Below are positions 1 to 10,739 of a DNA stretch of 64,000 nt, piece after piece. The stretch's first letter is position 1; every line of letters begins with the position of its first letter. The translations under genes were made by a program, and so were the position numbers. The DNA is from Macrotis lagotis (Eukaryota > Chordata > Mammalia > Peramelemorphia > Peramelidae): the NCBI RefSeq assembly GCF_037893015.1, contig NC_133663.1, positions 145,595,495-145,659,494 on the forward strand, in the 5' to 3' direction. Under the pieces are notes generated by a model. That model was not told the origin of the DNA and searched no databases. It was given only the letters and a program-made list of their open reading frames with translations.

Positions 1-740
1 CTGGGTATAAATAGAGAGTAAATTTCATAGTAAAAAGGGAATGATGTAATATTATCTTTCATAGATGAGATTTGTTAGGAAATTCATAAAGAATACAATA
101 AGGTAGTAGTATTATTATGGATGTGGTATGTTGTAATAATAAGTGAGTTACCTGTAAGATATGCAAAATGTAATTCAAAAGAGATTCAGGAAAACAGTAA
201 TGTACTGGAAGAGAAGGCAATATCATTTATCTGAAAATATACTTCTAAGAGATAAAATGTTTGCTAATAACAATAATAATAAAAAATATATTTGGGGGAA
301 ACATTACGGCTCTCGTATCATTACTTCATTGGTAAAATGAGTTCCTTTTCCTTCTAGGAGACTGTCAGTCTTATTGTTATTTAATTCATTATCTCTTGGT
401 CAAAACCCTAGTAATAAGTCTCACTAAATTAAGCTTAATTTGTCTTTAGAATATTTTTATACAGTAGAGGAATGATACTGAGTTCCTTTTTTGGGTTCCT
501 TTTATACTTATTCACAGAACATGAGATCTAAATAGGGGTTATATTCCTAATTATATTTGAAAACCATTAAAGATGCTTAAGCACATGAATTACCATTGAT
601 TTTATTTCATTCACCTTTGCTTTATTAAAATGATCATTTTTTGTCTTATATCTATATTCCTATATTAATTCAGTGGGTAAACTTGTTCTTTATGCTTTAT
701 ATAGAAGCACCACTATAAAGATTTATAATTAGTAAGTGAC

Positions 741-742
<2 letters not shown>
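1..742. other. AT-rich non-coding sequence, nothing recognised
   Basis: The sequence is AT-rich, with stops in all frames at short intervals. No repeat family, exon-like frame or RNA gene could be recognised by eye. It is probably intergenic DNA or strongly decayed repeats. Confidence 0.5.

Positions 743-799
<57 letters not shown>
743..799. repeat. (AG)n microsatellite
   Basis: A nearly perfect run of AG dinucleotides about 57 bases long. It has no associated gene and is probably length-variable between individuals. Confidence 0.97.
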
Positions 800-804
<5 letters not shown>

Positions 805-2300
805 TTAAAATCACATTATATGCAGGCAATATGGTGTTAGATAAACAAATAAAATAGCAAGGAAGACTTACAGACATAATTATTAGTAGAAGCTCAAAAT
901 AACATCCCTTTGTCTTATATTGCCTAATCTAGATTTGTCCCTGAGAAATCTAAAAATATAACTTGAATAGAACTCATGTCAAAATTTGTAGAAGTGTTTG
1001 TAACTCTTTTTATAGAGTATTCTTATTCTATATTAACACCAAAATAAAATTTGTGAACAGGAATATTTATTCTATCTCAAAGTAATAGCAATATACACAT
1101 ATAAATGAACAGAAGAATGTATCATTTTCCTCCTCTAGTCAACCTCATATTTAAGCCCAAACCATCAAATAGACATTGTTTTATTATATTATATTAAGAT
1201 CTTTGATTTCCCTTAATATACAGCAAGATCTTTTTTTTTGCCCATGACACAGCAAACCCATTATGTACTACTTTATATTCCTTTTAAATATAAAATAAAT
1301 TGTCATCATATATTTTGTTAAGTTCTGCTTTATTTCTAGCTATTTATTTAGTCATTGAGATTTATATTACTACTGTGTTTCTGGTCTTCTATCAAATACA
1401 AAATACACTTGGCATTAATAGATAACATCCTTCTTCCTGGACATGTACGATTTTAATAATTCATAGTAATAATTGAGGGCAAAATTTAGGTTTTTGAATT
1501 TTTTGTATTGCTTTGACTCCCATTTCCCCTTCAGATTTAGAAGTCATATTTGCATCTTCTTTCCAAAAACATAATATTTCCTAGGAATTTCTCTTTTCTG
1601 ATTGAAGGTTATGTCACAGAACTTTTTACTTGAGTTCACAAGTAAGGTGATTCTGCTGTTGGACTTTTAATGAATATCACCTTTCTCTTGCTAAAAAAAA
1701 TTAGTACTATATGATTTCCAGTTGATCCTTGTCTTTATATAGAAAACTGGGGTTTAGGAACTTCTCAAACATCTCCAGAAATCTGGGATTTTGGAAATTA
1801 TTTGCAGATAACAATTTTCTTCTGTTTTGCCCAGAATGGCACATGTCCTGCTGCTGTCCCACTTCTCAACAAAATTTTTCTAGAAAGTCATTACTCAAGT
1901 ATAATATTAAAAGACTGAATAAATGACCCAAATGTCTACCTGACTTTGATTAGAAAATTTTCAAACAATGATGAAATACTTTTCTAAATTTCACTGAAAA
2001 TGATTTATCCATTCAAAACAGGTGAAAATATGTCAAAGCAATTTAAAATTTGTAAAGTTATGTAGTAGAATATCTAAAAGGAAGAGATCTTTACTATATA
2101 TTAGTGACTAATGCATACTTTACCTTCTCAGAATTTTGAAGCTTCAAGTTAGATATTTACTCAAATTCTTATTTATAACATATAAAGTTCCCCTTTGAAG
2201 GTTGTGATGAGCAGCTACAAAGTAAAATGTTCTACTTTCATATATAAGATGATCCCACTGACCTACCTTTATTATTAGTACTTTGTGATATTTTTATAGA
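800..2300. other. AT-rich non-coding sequence, nothing recognised
   Basis: No long open frame, tRNA-like fold or known repeat was recognised. The only frame of note is a 65-codon plus-strand frame from 1729 to 1926, which has no motif or compositional bias and is treated as chance. Confidence 0.45.
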
Positions 2301-2301
2301 A

Positions 2302-2386
2302 ATGTGTTTGTCTTTGTGTGCATGTTTGTATGTGTGTGCATGTATATGTGAGTGTGCATCTATGTCTGTGTGTGCATGTCTGTATT
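2302..2386. repeat. Degenerate (TG)n/(TGTGCA) simple repeat
   Basis: Interrupted TG, TGTGCATG and TATGTG units run for about 85 bases. The 62-codon frame across it is Cys/Val-rich only because the repeat is translated. Confidence 0.85.
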
Positions 2387-2487
2387 TAGTAATGTTGCAA
2401 ATTAGCTATGGTCACATATGCTACTTTATACATTCTGAGATAAGATTCATGATATCAGATAATCATAATAGCCAAATCCAACTACAC

Positions 2488-2489
<2 letters not shown>

Positions 2490-2525
<36 letters not shown>
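2490..2525. repeat. (AT)n microsatellite
   Basis: A perfect alternating AT tract of about 36 bases, lying 100 bases after the TG-rich tract. Confidence 0.97.
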
Positions 2526-2528
<3 letters not shown>

Positions 2529-3409
2529 CCCTAATATGATTAAAATTACAATTAAAATTTTCTAACATGATAAAATTAATTGAATTAATATTTATTGCAT
2601 CTGTTTTTTTCCTACTTTGTATAAGCAGAAGAAATTTATATTTTTCTTTCAAAGGAAATTAAGTAATGTGCCTGTATTCATAAATTTTGAACAAAAATCT
2701 AGTATGGTCCTGATTTTGATAGAAGGAAAGAGGAAAAATTGGAACAGAAACAGAGGAACATGATGTATTCTATCTCTCCTATGAACATTTTTATGAGAAT
2801 ATATAATTACATCACAGCAGAGAAGAGAATGTTCTAAAAGTTTTACACTATTCATATTTTTTGTTTGGATGATTAGATGATAAAATATGCATAGTATAAA
2901 ACACACAGACAATGAGCTAGAAAAGCAAACCTATTAATAATGGAAAGAAAAAATGATGAAATTGAAGGATTACTATGAAATGATGTTACCGGTTATAGTG
3001 AAAGTGTTGGTAAAGAAGGAACAGAGATATAATGAGATGCAACAAGGTTTGAATATTTAACTAAAACTATTTAAGTTTAGTGTTAATTGCAACTTAATCT
3101 TTGCTAAAACTTATATATCTATCCATCTCCATTTAATTTGGTTAAGACTGCATTTGAATGTCTTCTCCATTCTCTTTAATATTTTCCTACTCCATTTAAT
3201 TTTCCTTTTTCTTTTATAGGAGTATTTAAAGAATGAAGGAAAAGTATAAATTGCTGAAGTACAAGATCTCTAAGATAGTTTTGAGTAGCAAACTCCTTGT
3301 TGTTATTGAAGTTTTTCAGTCATGTCTATTTGTGTCCTTATATGGAAATTTCTTAGAAAAAGATACTGGAGTGATTTGCCATTTCTTTCTCCAACTCATT
3401 TTAGATATG
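2526..3409. other. AT-rich non-coding sequence, nothing recognised
   Basis: No repeat or gene was recognised. The short frames at 2649-2912 (minus) and 3233-3424 (plus) show no motif or recognisable family. Confidence 0.45.
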
Positions 3410-3545
3410 TCAAAACTGAGATAAGTAGTTAAATGACTTTTTCATGGTCTCATAGCAAGGAAGATTCTGAGGACAGATTTGAACTCTGGAAGAATAATTT
3501 ACCTGATTTTAGGCCCAGAACACTACATATTACATTGTCTAACTC
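3410..3545 (-). repeat. MIR-type CORE-SINE relic, antisense
   Basis: The plus strand reads like the reverse complement of a MIR: an element resembling the 'aaactgag' region, then an 'aatgactttttcatggtc' stretch in place of the usual 'gtgacttgcccaaggtc', then 'agatttgaactctgg', and a decayed tRNA-like head ending near 'ggcccagaacactac'. It is strongly diverged, as expected for an ancient mammalian SINE. Confidence 0.6.
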
Positions 3546-3671
3546 CTCCATGTAAAGTAAACCTGTTACTTTAACGTATAGCTCAAAGAAGAACTGTATT
3601 GCTTTGAGTTATGAACATAAGTTTTATCTTATAGGCTTTCCCATAATTATTTTCCATAGGTCACATTAGAG

Positions 3672-3895
3672 ATAGCCACATAATTCACTAGATAGAATGG
3701 TGGACCTGGAGTCAGGAAGACCTGTGTTCATAACCAGCATTGGACTCTAGCTATATGACACTGGGAAAGACACTTAACCTCTGTTATTCTGGAGAAGGAG
3801 CTGTGAAATAACTTTAATATCTTTGTCCAACAAAATTTCTTGCACATAATGATTCATGGAATCAGAAAGAGTTGGATATGACTGAACAATAATAT
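3672..3895 (+). mobile_element. tRNA-derived SINE with RTE/BovB-like tail
   Basis: The 5' half has a tRNA-derived SINE head with the 'ctggagtcaggaagacctg' block and a decayed B box, then 'gacactgggaaagacactta'. The 3' half changes to an RTE-like tail: 'ctggagaaggagctg', a 'tatctttgtccaacaaaat' segment, and 'cagaaagagttggatatgac' before 'tgaacaataa'. That tail resembles the 3' end of BovB/RTE LINEs, which mobilise such SINEs in marsupials. This separates it from the L1-dependent SINEs elsewhere in the window. No RTE LINE body was seen nearby. Confidence 0.8.
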
Positions 3896-4460
3896 GGATC
3901 ACATTAGTACTATCCAGAGAAGCTCTAAGGGAAGATAAGAATCTTATTTTTTCCTTTCTCCTAAAAATATTCAGTTTCTTTCCTTTAAGTAGTTATATAT
4001 TTTATATGAATATATATTTGTTTTAAAAATTTATAAACAAACTTATTTAAAGATATTTACATAATAGAAAAAACCTACTTCCTAGGGAAGGACATTTCCT
4101 ACTTCTCTTCTTCCAAATGACTGTATATTAGCCCTATGAAAAAGAAAGTTCTCTACAAAGAAAATTCTATTCCAATCAAGAATGACATATCTGGAGAAAA
4201 AAAGACAATCTACTTCTTCAAGGAGAAAATGAATATTTATTGAAAGAGGGTGATTACAAGTTTTTATTAAAAGAGCAGAGTCAAGTAAAAATTCAACTTT
4301 TAAATAGAAACTCAAGAGAAGAATAAAGAAGTAAACAGGAAAGAGGAACAAAATGAGGAATTCAAAAGATAACAAATGGGGATGAGGATGATAGAGGAAT
4401 GGACATATCAAGGGAAGTAATAGCTCAAAGGGGGAAAATAGATTGTGAAGAAGAAGGAAA

Positions 4461-4462
<2 letters not shown>

Positions 4463-4503
<41 letters not shown>

Positions 4504-4600
4504 CAGAGAGACAGATAGACAGAGACAGAGACAAAGAGAGACACAGAGGCAGAGAGAGTGAGAGAAAGAGACAGCAAGAAAAAAAGAAAAAAGAGAAGGG
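4463..4600. repeat. (GA)n / (GACA)n purine microsatellite
   Basis: A pure GA tract at about 4463-4494 passes into degenerate GACAGA units and then an A/G-rich run. Translation of the opposite strand gives an apparent Ser/Leu-rich protein that is only repeat. Confidence 0.92.
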
Positions 4601-4978
4601 AAGGGAAGAGAGAATATACTAAATAGGGGGAAATAAGATGGAGGGGAAATACAAAGTTAGCAATCCTAACTTTGAATATAAATGGGATGTACTAGCCCAT
4701 TAAATGAAATTTGGAGACCAGAATTGATTAAAAATCAGAATTCAAGAATATATTTTTCACATGAAACACTTAAAGCAGAGTGACATACACAATATAAAAT
4801 AAGCATCTAAAGTCGTATCTATTGAGTTTCATCTGAGTTTATTTAAAAAGGCAATAGTAATCATGCTCTCAAGCAAACCAAAATAAAAAAATATATATTC
4901 CTATTAAAAGAAACAGGTAGTGGAAATATATGTTGCTCAGAGAAAAAGTACCATAGCAATATTCTAATATCATTAACA

Positions 4979-4982
<4 letters not shown>

Positions 4983-5025
<43 letters not shown>

Positions 5026-5092
5026 TATGGGAGATATGTATGTACATATATGTACATATATATAAATTCATATATATATATATATATATATA
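4983..5092. repeat. Compound (TA)n-(CA)n-(TA)n microsatellite
   Basis: Two TA runs flank a short CA run and 'tatgtacatatatgtacata' units. It sits exactly where the L1 endonuclease frame should encode the YAPNG motif, so it has expanded inside the L1 fragment or replaced part of it. Confidence 0.9.
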
Positions 5093-5160
5093 GCATCCAA
5101 TTTCGTAAAGGAAAGGTTAAATGCTTTATAAGAGAAAAAATATAGTAAAATTATAGTAAT

Positions 5161-6860
5161 GAAGTACCACACCTCTGAGGAAGAGTCATCAATGACAAGC
5201 CTATGTAAAGTTATTGCCCCTATTTAGATTTGAAGGAATCTGTCCTTTTCTGAAAAATCACTATTATTCACTATTAAACTTCACCTCCAGAAACATGGAA
5301 TCAAGACTATATGCCAAAAAATGCATGTTGCCGCCTAAATGGGGAAAAAGTTTCCTTTCCTAGAAGGGCTGGTGGTGAAATGAAGATAATTAAAAATGCT
5401 ATTTCCAGGATCTAAGAACAGAAGGACCAGTCACTCCCAATGATTATTCATTAGTAGTCTTTTGTTTATGGAGTACAATATGAGCCATGAAAGTGCCTGT
5501 TTCAACTCTTCTTCAAAAGAGAAACCAGATATCATTTTGGGACATTATCACGAAAAACAAGACAAGATGAAAGAGAAGCAGATCCTATATCAGATCTCAG
5601 TATAGGTATGATGGCTTCTCTACAGGTTCAATATCTCTATGAAAGGTAGATGAGTCAAAGTGAGCTGGGCAAGAACAACTGAAATACCTTTGACAGCAAT
5701 AAGTATAGGCTTTCATGAGCACATGTGAATTTGGAAAAGGCTTTCTTTTTGGCTAATACTTCTGGATATGATCAAGAATAAATTCTGATTTGTTAACTTT
5801 CCTGCTGAAATGTCTTGATTCTGCAGATTGAAGGCAATGCTAATTCAATAGTCTAAATTGGTCTATAGTTGTCAGGATTATAAATTATGATGCTTTCTGG
5901 CAATACAATAATTAACATAGCTTTATGGTCCATGTCTTAACAAAAGCATTGTTGTGCTACAATATAAAATAGGAAAATTTAAATAGTTAAATAGTTAAAG
6001 TATTCCACACTATGGCTCTTGATAGAGGTATTCTACTTCTTCCTTTCTTGATTCTACCATTACTATGGTCCTTATGCTTATTGTGGTCTTGTCGATAGAA
6101 GATTTTTTCTGATTAATTCAATTCTCCAAAATAGTACTTCCTATACAGACATTTATGGACCCTTCATCAAAACATCTTGGAAATCCATGAACAAACTGGA
6201 CAAACCCTTTATTAAATCTTCCTGATCAATGAGGATGCTGACCTTCTCTTTTAACAAGGACAATAGAGTCTGGAAGTCTGGGTTGAGCCCTTGATAAAGG
6301 TCATGTTTAAAACTCCCAATGGTCATCAGATCCACAAACACCAATTTGGGACACTTGAAATAGATGTGTCCAACTGTAGCCATTGTTTCTGAACAAGAGA
6401 ACTCATATTTATTTTCTTTTCACTGCTTTTAATCTGCACAATGACTTTTAATCTCCAAAAATCCTTCATCCTTCCAGGAATTGTTTACTTTGCCTGCCAA
6501 CTTCACAGAGGCCACAGTATCCAACATGCAGAATATGGGACAGCAATCAATTTGTGCATATTGTATTTCTACAAATGGTTAATAAAATGTCATTTTATCT
6601 CAAGACAGGAAGATAGAATTTTATTATTTGTTATGTTTTTTCTGACAGTTCCTGGGAATACTTCCCTCTAAATCTGTGATACCCATGAGAATTTATCTCA
6701 TTCATCATGTCAACAAGATTTGTTTTGCCGTAGCTACCATTCAGGGTTGAATGACTGGGAGATCTAGTGGTTGCCTCACCACCACCTGCTTTACTTATAT
6801 CTTCACCTCTGGCAGCACCAGTTCAGCTCAGCTGAAATGCTTATAGTTCTCTTCACATTC
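5161..6860. other. Unassigned segment containing a PAH-like reading frame
   Basis: About 1.7 kb between L1 pieces that matched no repeat family I know. It contains the minus-strand frame at 6153-6383, described separately. Upstream on the same strand (about 6660-6830) another frame stays open for roughly 60 codons and is rich in Gly, Ser and Thr. The rest has frequent stops. It could be a decayed processed pseudogene on the minus strand, or host sequence. No polyA tail or flanking duplication was found to prove retroposition. Confidence 0.35.
6153..6383 (-). pseudogene. Small frame with a paired-amphipathic-helix-like pattern
   Basis: The 76-codon frame starts with Met and ends in a stop after 'LMKGP'. 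Residues about 33-74 show a spacing of hydrophobic residues like a PAH domain of the Sin3/GON4L kind: a helix 'FQTLLSLLKEKV', a linker with Asp-Gln-Glu-Asp, a helix 'LIKGLSSLFMDF', then 'DVLMKG', where PAH domains usually read 'DLI.GF'. I see no start context, splice sites or continuation to a larger domain, so a decayed pseudogene fragment or chance is more likely than a live gene. I do not assign a parent gene. Confidence 0.2.
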
Positions 6861-6867
6861 CAAGTCA

Positions 6868-7365
6868 CTCCAACATGCAAATCCACTCCTTCAAGCAGTG
6901 GCATGTTAATCACATACCACAATTTGTTTAATCATTCTCCAATTAATGTTCATCACCTTAATTTCCAATTCATTGCATCCAGAAAAAAAGCATTTATAAA
7001 TAATTATTGCAGTTATAGTTTTTGCTAGGTCAAAGACTTTGACATGATTTTATAACCTGTTGGGTCCCAAATTGCTCTACAGACTGTTTGAATCTCTTCA
7101 CAACTGTACTAGCAATGCATTATAGTCTCATTTTTCCCACATGTACTCCAACATTTGTCATTTCATGTTTTATTCCATCAGCCAATTTAATAAATATGAG
7201 ATAGAACCTCAGAACTGTTTTCATTTGCATTTCTGTACTCAATAATAATGAAAATTGTTTATATTTTTTTATCATTTCTTAATTGGAAAATGCCTCTAGA
7301 TTTTTAATAAATTTAACTCAGTTCTTTATGTTAGAGAAATAAGGCCTTTAAAAGAAAAAAAAATT
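6868..7365 (-). mobile_element. L1 fragment, C-terminal part of ORF2
   Basis: Read on the minus strand, this contains the diverged L1 ORF2 C-terminal landmarks in order: a region like 'RYHL.P.R..', the 'CWRGCG'-like cysteine region, and the late segment seen on the plus strand as 'cataccacaatttgtttaatcattctcc'. The homologous stretches at 18.0-18.4 kb and 25.7-26.3 kb allow the assignment. Many substitutions and indels mark it as old. It abuts L1 5'UTR-like sequence in the same orientation, with ORF1 and most of ORF2 missing between them. Confidence 0.7.
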
Positions 7366-8070
7366 AATGTTTTTTTCATAGTTATTATTGCTAACTCTAT
7401 AGAGGCATGGTCCAAAGCTTCTGGGATTTTGTTCAGCTATATTTTGAGATATTTATATGTATTTCTTAATTTTCAGTCCTTCTAAGGTGGTATTATCTAA
7501 GGTAAGATATTTACTATCCTCCTGGTCTGTTCTGTATTCTGTAAGTGGCCAGAAATCCTCTTTCTTACCCTGGGATCACTTCACCTGTGGCCACAAGATC
7601 TGATGTGTTTGAGTGTTCCGACTTGTCTGCAACTGTCACTCATATCTAGTAACTGCATTTGAGAATGACAAAATGACAGAGTCCTACTTAGTGCTAGCAA
7701 AGAGACTTCTGTAATCTTTTTCCTGACAAGTTGTTCAATGAGCTCTAGAAGCAACTACTTCTACTCCTGATTTAGTGATTCCTGAAGGCCTGATTCTGTT
7801 TTTCTTGGAATGGTTCTGTGTTGGGGGGTCTGTCTGCATTGGCTTATTCTCACTCTCACCTTAGTGTGACAGACCTTTCTTACAGACCCTTCTAAGTTAT
7901 ATTGGTCAAGAAAATTGTTTCATTCCTTTCTTTTTTGGGGGGGCAGAGGGTTCTGCCATCCTAGAATTTACTTAGGCACTATTTAAACTTAGATGGCTTG
8001 AGGGGGAAACTCAATTGAATCCCTGCCTTTACTCAGTTATTTGGTGCTACCTCTTTAAGTATACTTTAGT
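7366..8070 (-). mobile_element. L1/HAL1-type 5'UTR fragment
   Basis: This is collinear with the 5'UTR of the HAL1-like elements at 28.3-29.0 kb and 62.3-63.0 kb. Shared blocks include 'ccttctaaggtggt', 'ctcctggtctgttctgtattctgtaag', a later 'gacagacctttcttacagac' block and the 'ttctaagttat' block. The element reads on the minus strand, so its 5' end is near 8070. Nothing in it codes. Confidence 0.6.
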
Positions 8071-8124
8071 TTTTGCTTTTAAATGTGTCTCTATTGTTTA
8101 TGTTAATTGTGTTGTGCTTTTAAA

Positions 8125-8290
8125 CCTGGCTATTTGGAAATGTTTTATATGACTACACATGTGAAAAACCATATGAAATCACTTTCCTTCTAAAGGCGAA
8201 GAGTGAAGCAATGTGAGGGAGTTTGGAACTCAAGTATTTATTTTAAGTTTGTTAATATTTTCACATGAAATTAGGATATAGTCAATGATT
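8125..8290 (+). mobile_element. L1 3'UTR remnant
   Basis: The phrase 'tatatgactacacatgtg' followed by a purine-rich stretch and 'tttggaactca' resembles the 3'UTR of the older L1 subfamily seen at 35.5 kb and 52.8 kb. It is short, diverged and without a clear tail. Confidence 0.4.
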
Positions 8291-9428
8291 TTTTTTTCAA
8301 AAAAAGCATAGGTTTGAATCCAGATATGGCTTATAGTAAAAGTAAAAACAAATCAATTGACAATTTTAACAAAATGATACCTATGGAAAAGTTTTTCACC
8401 TCAAAACACTGGAATACTTCCTTTAGAAATGTTTTCCAAATGAGTGAGAGCTTCCTAGGAGCCACAATCAATGCTGCACTTTAAAATTTTGAAATGATTG
8501 TTAGTAATTTGTTAAGATTTAAAATCTCAATTGGGAAGCAATCATCTTAGAATATTTTCAATCTGGTAAAATTTAATTAGTAAGACTACAGGATGATCTT
8601 TTTTGCTTCAGATAACAAGTGATTCATGTTTCAAAATTCAGCCAATTAAATTTTATATATTTTTTCATTGATGATTTAAAATTATAATATTATGTACAAC
8701 TTGGTAAATATGAGATCTCATCCAAGATCTAACTGGTGTCTCAGAGGTCGGAGATAAGTGAATTATTTTATAGAAAGTTTGAATTGACTCTTTAAAACAA
8801 GCCTGTTAACCTTTTATAATATTCTCACTAAAATCTAATTCTCTTTCATTTTTCTTTTCACTGGAAAGAACAAAAGAATATCTTGCTTCTTTGGCAATTG
8901 GATCCTATATGCACTAATAATTTTATCTAAAACCTCTCATGATTTTCTTTTCATATTTAACATATTTCTTGGTTTCTTATAATCACACCTATGTGCATTA
9001 ACATAGGTTCAGCATGTCAATACATCTAGGTCAGATTTTATGAAGACAATGGATTTCAGATAAGCTTGTATTTTATGACTGGAAATATTTATTGATCAAT
9101 GTCAATTTCATAATTATCCCTTTATTTTTGTTCCATTACTATGTCTTATCCTTAGAATTTCTAGAATAGAATTCTGAGCCTTCTGATTTATTTTCTCATC
9201 TTTTATTCTTATTTCTAGTGTGATTTTTCTCCTCCCTATGTCTTTCTATAATATGTTCACATTTTAATATTTTATGGCCTAAGCTAAATATAATTCCTTG
9301 GTTTTGTAAATAAGGAGATGGAAGTTCTGCTTTAAAATAATTTTCCAATGAACATATAATCAACAAAGACCAGAAATCCAAAACTGTGACTTTGTTCAAA
9401 CATTGTTGTCAGAAATTATTATCTTTGC
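8291..9428. other. AT-rich non-coding sequence, nothing recognised
   Basis: No known repeat, conserved frame or RNA gene was recognised. The short minus-strand frame at 9196-9399 has no motif. Confidence 0.45.
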
Positions 9429-9594
9429 ATTTATTTATTTTAATTTAATTTATTTTAAGGCAATAGGGTTAAGTGCCCTATTGCCCAAGGTCACACAGCT
9501 AGACAATTATTAAGTGTTTGAGGCCAGATTTGAACTCAGGTTCTCCTGACTCCAAGTCTAGTGCTCTATCCCCTCTGTCACCTGGCTGTCCCCT
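9429..9594 (-). mobile_element. WSINE1-type SINE
   Basis: Antisense copy of the recurrent SINE: T-rich tail, then 'aaggcaatagggttaagtg', 'cccaaggtcacacagctag', 'gaggccagatttgaactcag', 'ctcctgactcc', 'gtgctctatcc' and a head ending 'ggctgtcccc'. A possible duplication 'tttgcatt' lies at 9424-9431 and 9603-9610, but the match is short and set off from the right end. Confidence 0.9.
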
Positions 9595-9929
9595 TTCATT
9601 TTTTTGCATTGAAATAAAGTACAATGAAACATACTCTCATTCCATGTAAATAATAAACTGTAAAATATTTATACACGTTGAAAAGGCAGAAATTCCAGGA
9701 TAGCAATAAAAGGATGCTTTTGGACATGACCAGGAGACTAAATGAGGAAACTAAATGAAGAAGCAAAGGAGCTTGTCCCAGGCTGTTCTCTAATACCTAT
9801 TTTAAGGAGTTCCTTTTGAAAACAAGCCTCATAAATTGCTGAAGAATAAAAATTTTTTTGCATGCCTCTGGGCAGAACTCAGTTATTCCACACCAGTTAA
9901 AGTTCTGTCTATTCCTTTCAGTCTAGTGA

Positions 9930-10640
9930 CCTTAAAATTACAAATATAAAGAGTGAGAGTCAATTAATCAAGAAAGATGAATTGTTTTGTCAAAATGGAT
10001 ACATGATTTAGAAATAAAGAATAATACTATAAGTAAATTGGGAGAACAAGGAATAGTGTATTGATCAGATTTGCAGAGAAATCAGATATTTATGACCAAA
10101 TAGGAGAACGAGATAAGCACAAAAAAGAAGTGTATAATTTTGATAACATTGAATAAAAAAGGATTTGAGTAATAAAACCAATGCAACCAAGATTGAAGTG
10201 AAAGTAGAAAGCTATGAAACAATTTTCAAAGACAGTTATTCTGATAAATGACTAATTTTTAAAATATATACAGAACTGAGTCAAAATTTTAAGAATGTAA
10301 GTCATTCCCCAACTAATAGTCAAAGGAGAGAAATAGGCAAATTTTCAGATAAAGAAATTAAAGCTATCTCTAGACATTTGCAATAGTTATAAATCATTAT
10401 TGATAAAGAAATGAAAAGTAAAATAACTTTGAGATGCTATCTCATAGTTATCAGATGGTCAAAAATAACAAAATTTAAAATAATGATCAGTGTTGGAGAG
10501 GAAATGGAAAAATGCATTGCAGAGGGAGTTGTGAATTGGTCCAATTATTCTGGAGAGCAATTTGGAACTATGTTCAAAGTACAATAAAATTTCACATATT
10601 CTCTGACTCAGCAATACCACCACAACTTAATTTGAATGCC
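9930..10640 (+). mobile_element. L1 fragment, C-terminal part of ORF2
   Basis: The plus strand shows decayed L1 ORF2 C-terminal landmarks in order: a 'DNIE' stretch matching the 'DYIKLKSF' region, 'WETIFKDSYSDK', 'KLSISRHLQ', 'RCYLIVIRWSK', and a 'FDPAIPLL'-like region near its end. Several frame changes are present. About 100 bases downstream lies an oppositely oriented L1 piece covering the same part of ORF2. Confidence 0.75.
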
Positions 10641-10739
10641 ATTCACTTACCAAAAATTGTTCAGCCATAATGGGCATTCATTAAATTTCTAATTCTTAGC
10701 CAAAATAAAAAAAAAGAGGAACAGCAAATATTTTTCACA

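Larger units (their letters stand above)
4190..5160 (+). mobile_element. L1 fragment: ORF1 end, inter-ORF and start of ORF2 endonuclease
   Basis: From about 4650 the plus strand matches the start of L1 ORF2: a decayed 'LTLNINGM' stretch, a 'QNSRIYFSHETLKAE' region corresponding to the endonuclease QETHLK motif, then a Leu-Ser-Ser-Lys-region. After the AT/CA microsatellite it resumes with 'IASNFVKE...', the stretch that follows the YAPNG motif. The part before 4650 is purine-rich, with a GA microsatellite, and resembles the L1 ORF1-end/inter-ORF region, but that assignment is weaker. Many stops mark it as old. The 150-codon minus-strand frame over the GA tract is an artefact. Confidence 0.65.

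Noticed and set aside
4082..4534. A 150-codon Ser/Leu-rich protein frame on the minus strand
   Set aside because: Half of it is the GA microsatellite read on the other strand, and the rest lies over L1-like purine-rich DNA. There is no real motif.
5700..5760. A 'CEFGKGF' phrase on the plus strand, like a zinc-finger linker
   Set aside because: No His-His pair, linker or neighbouring finger follows, and stops are close by.
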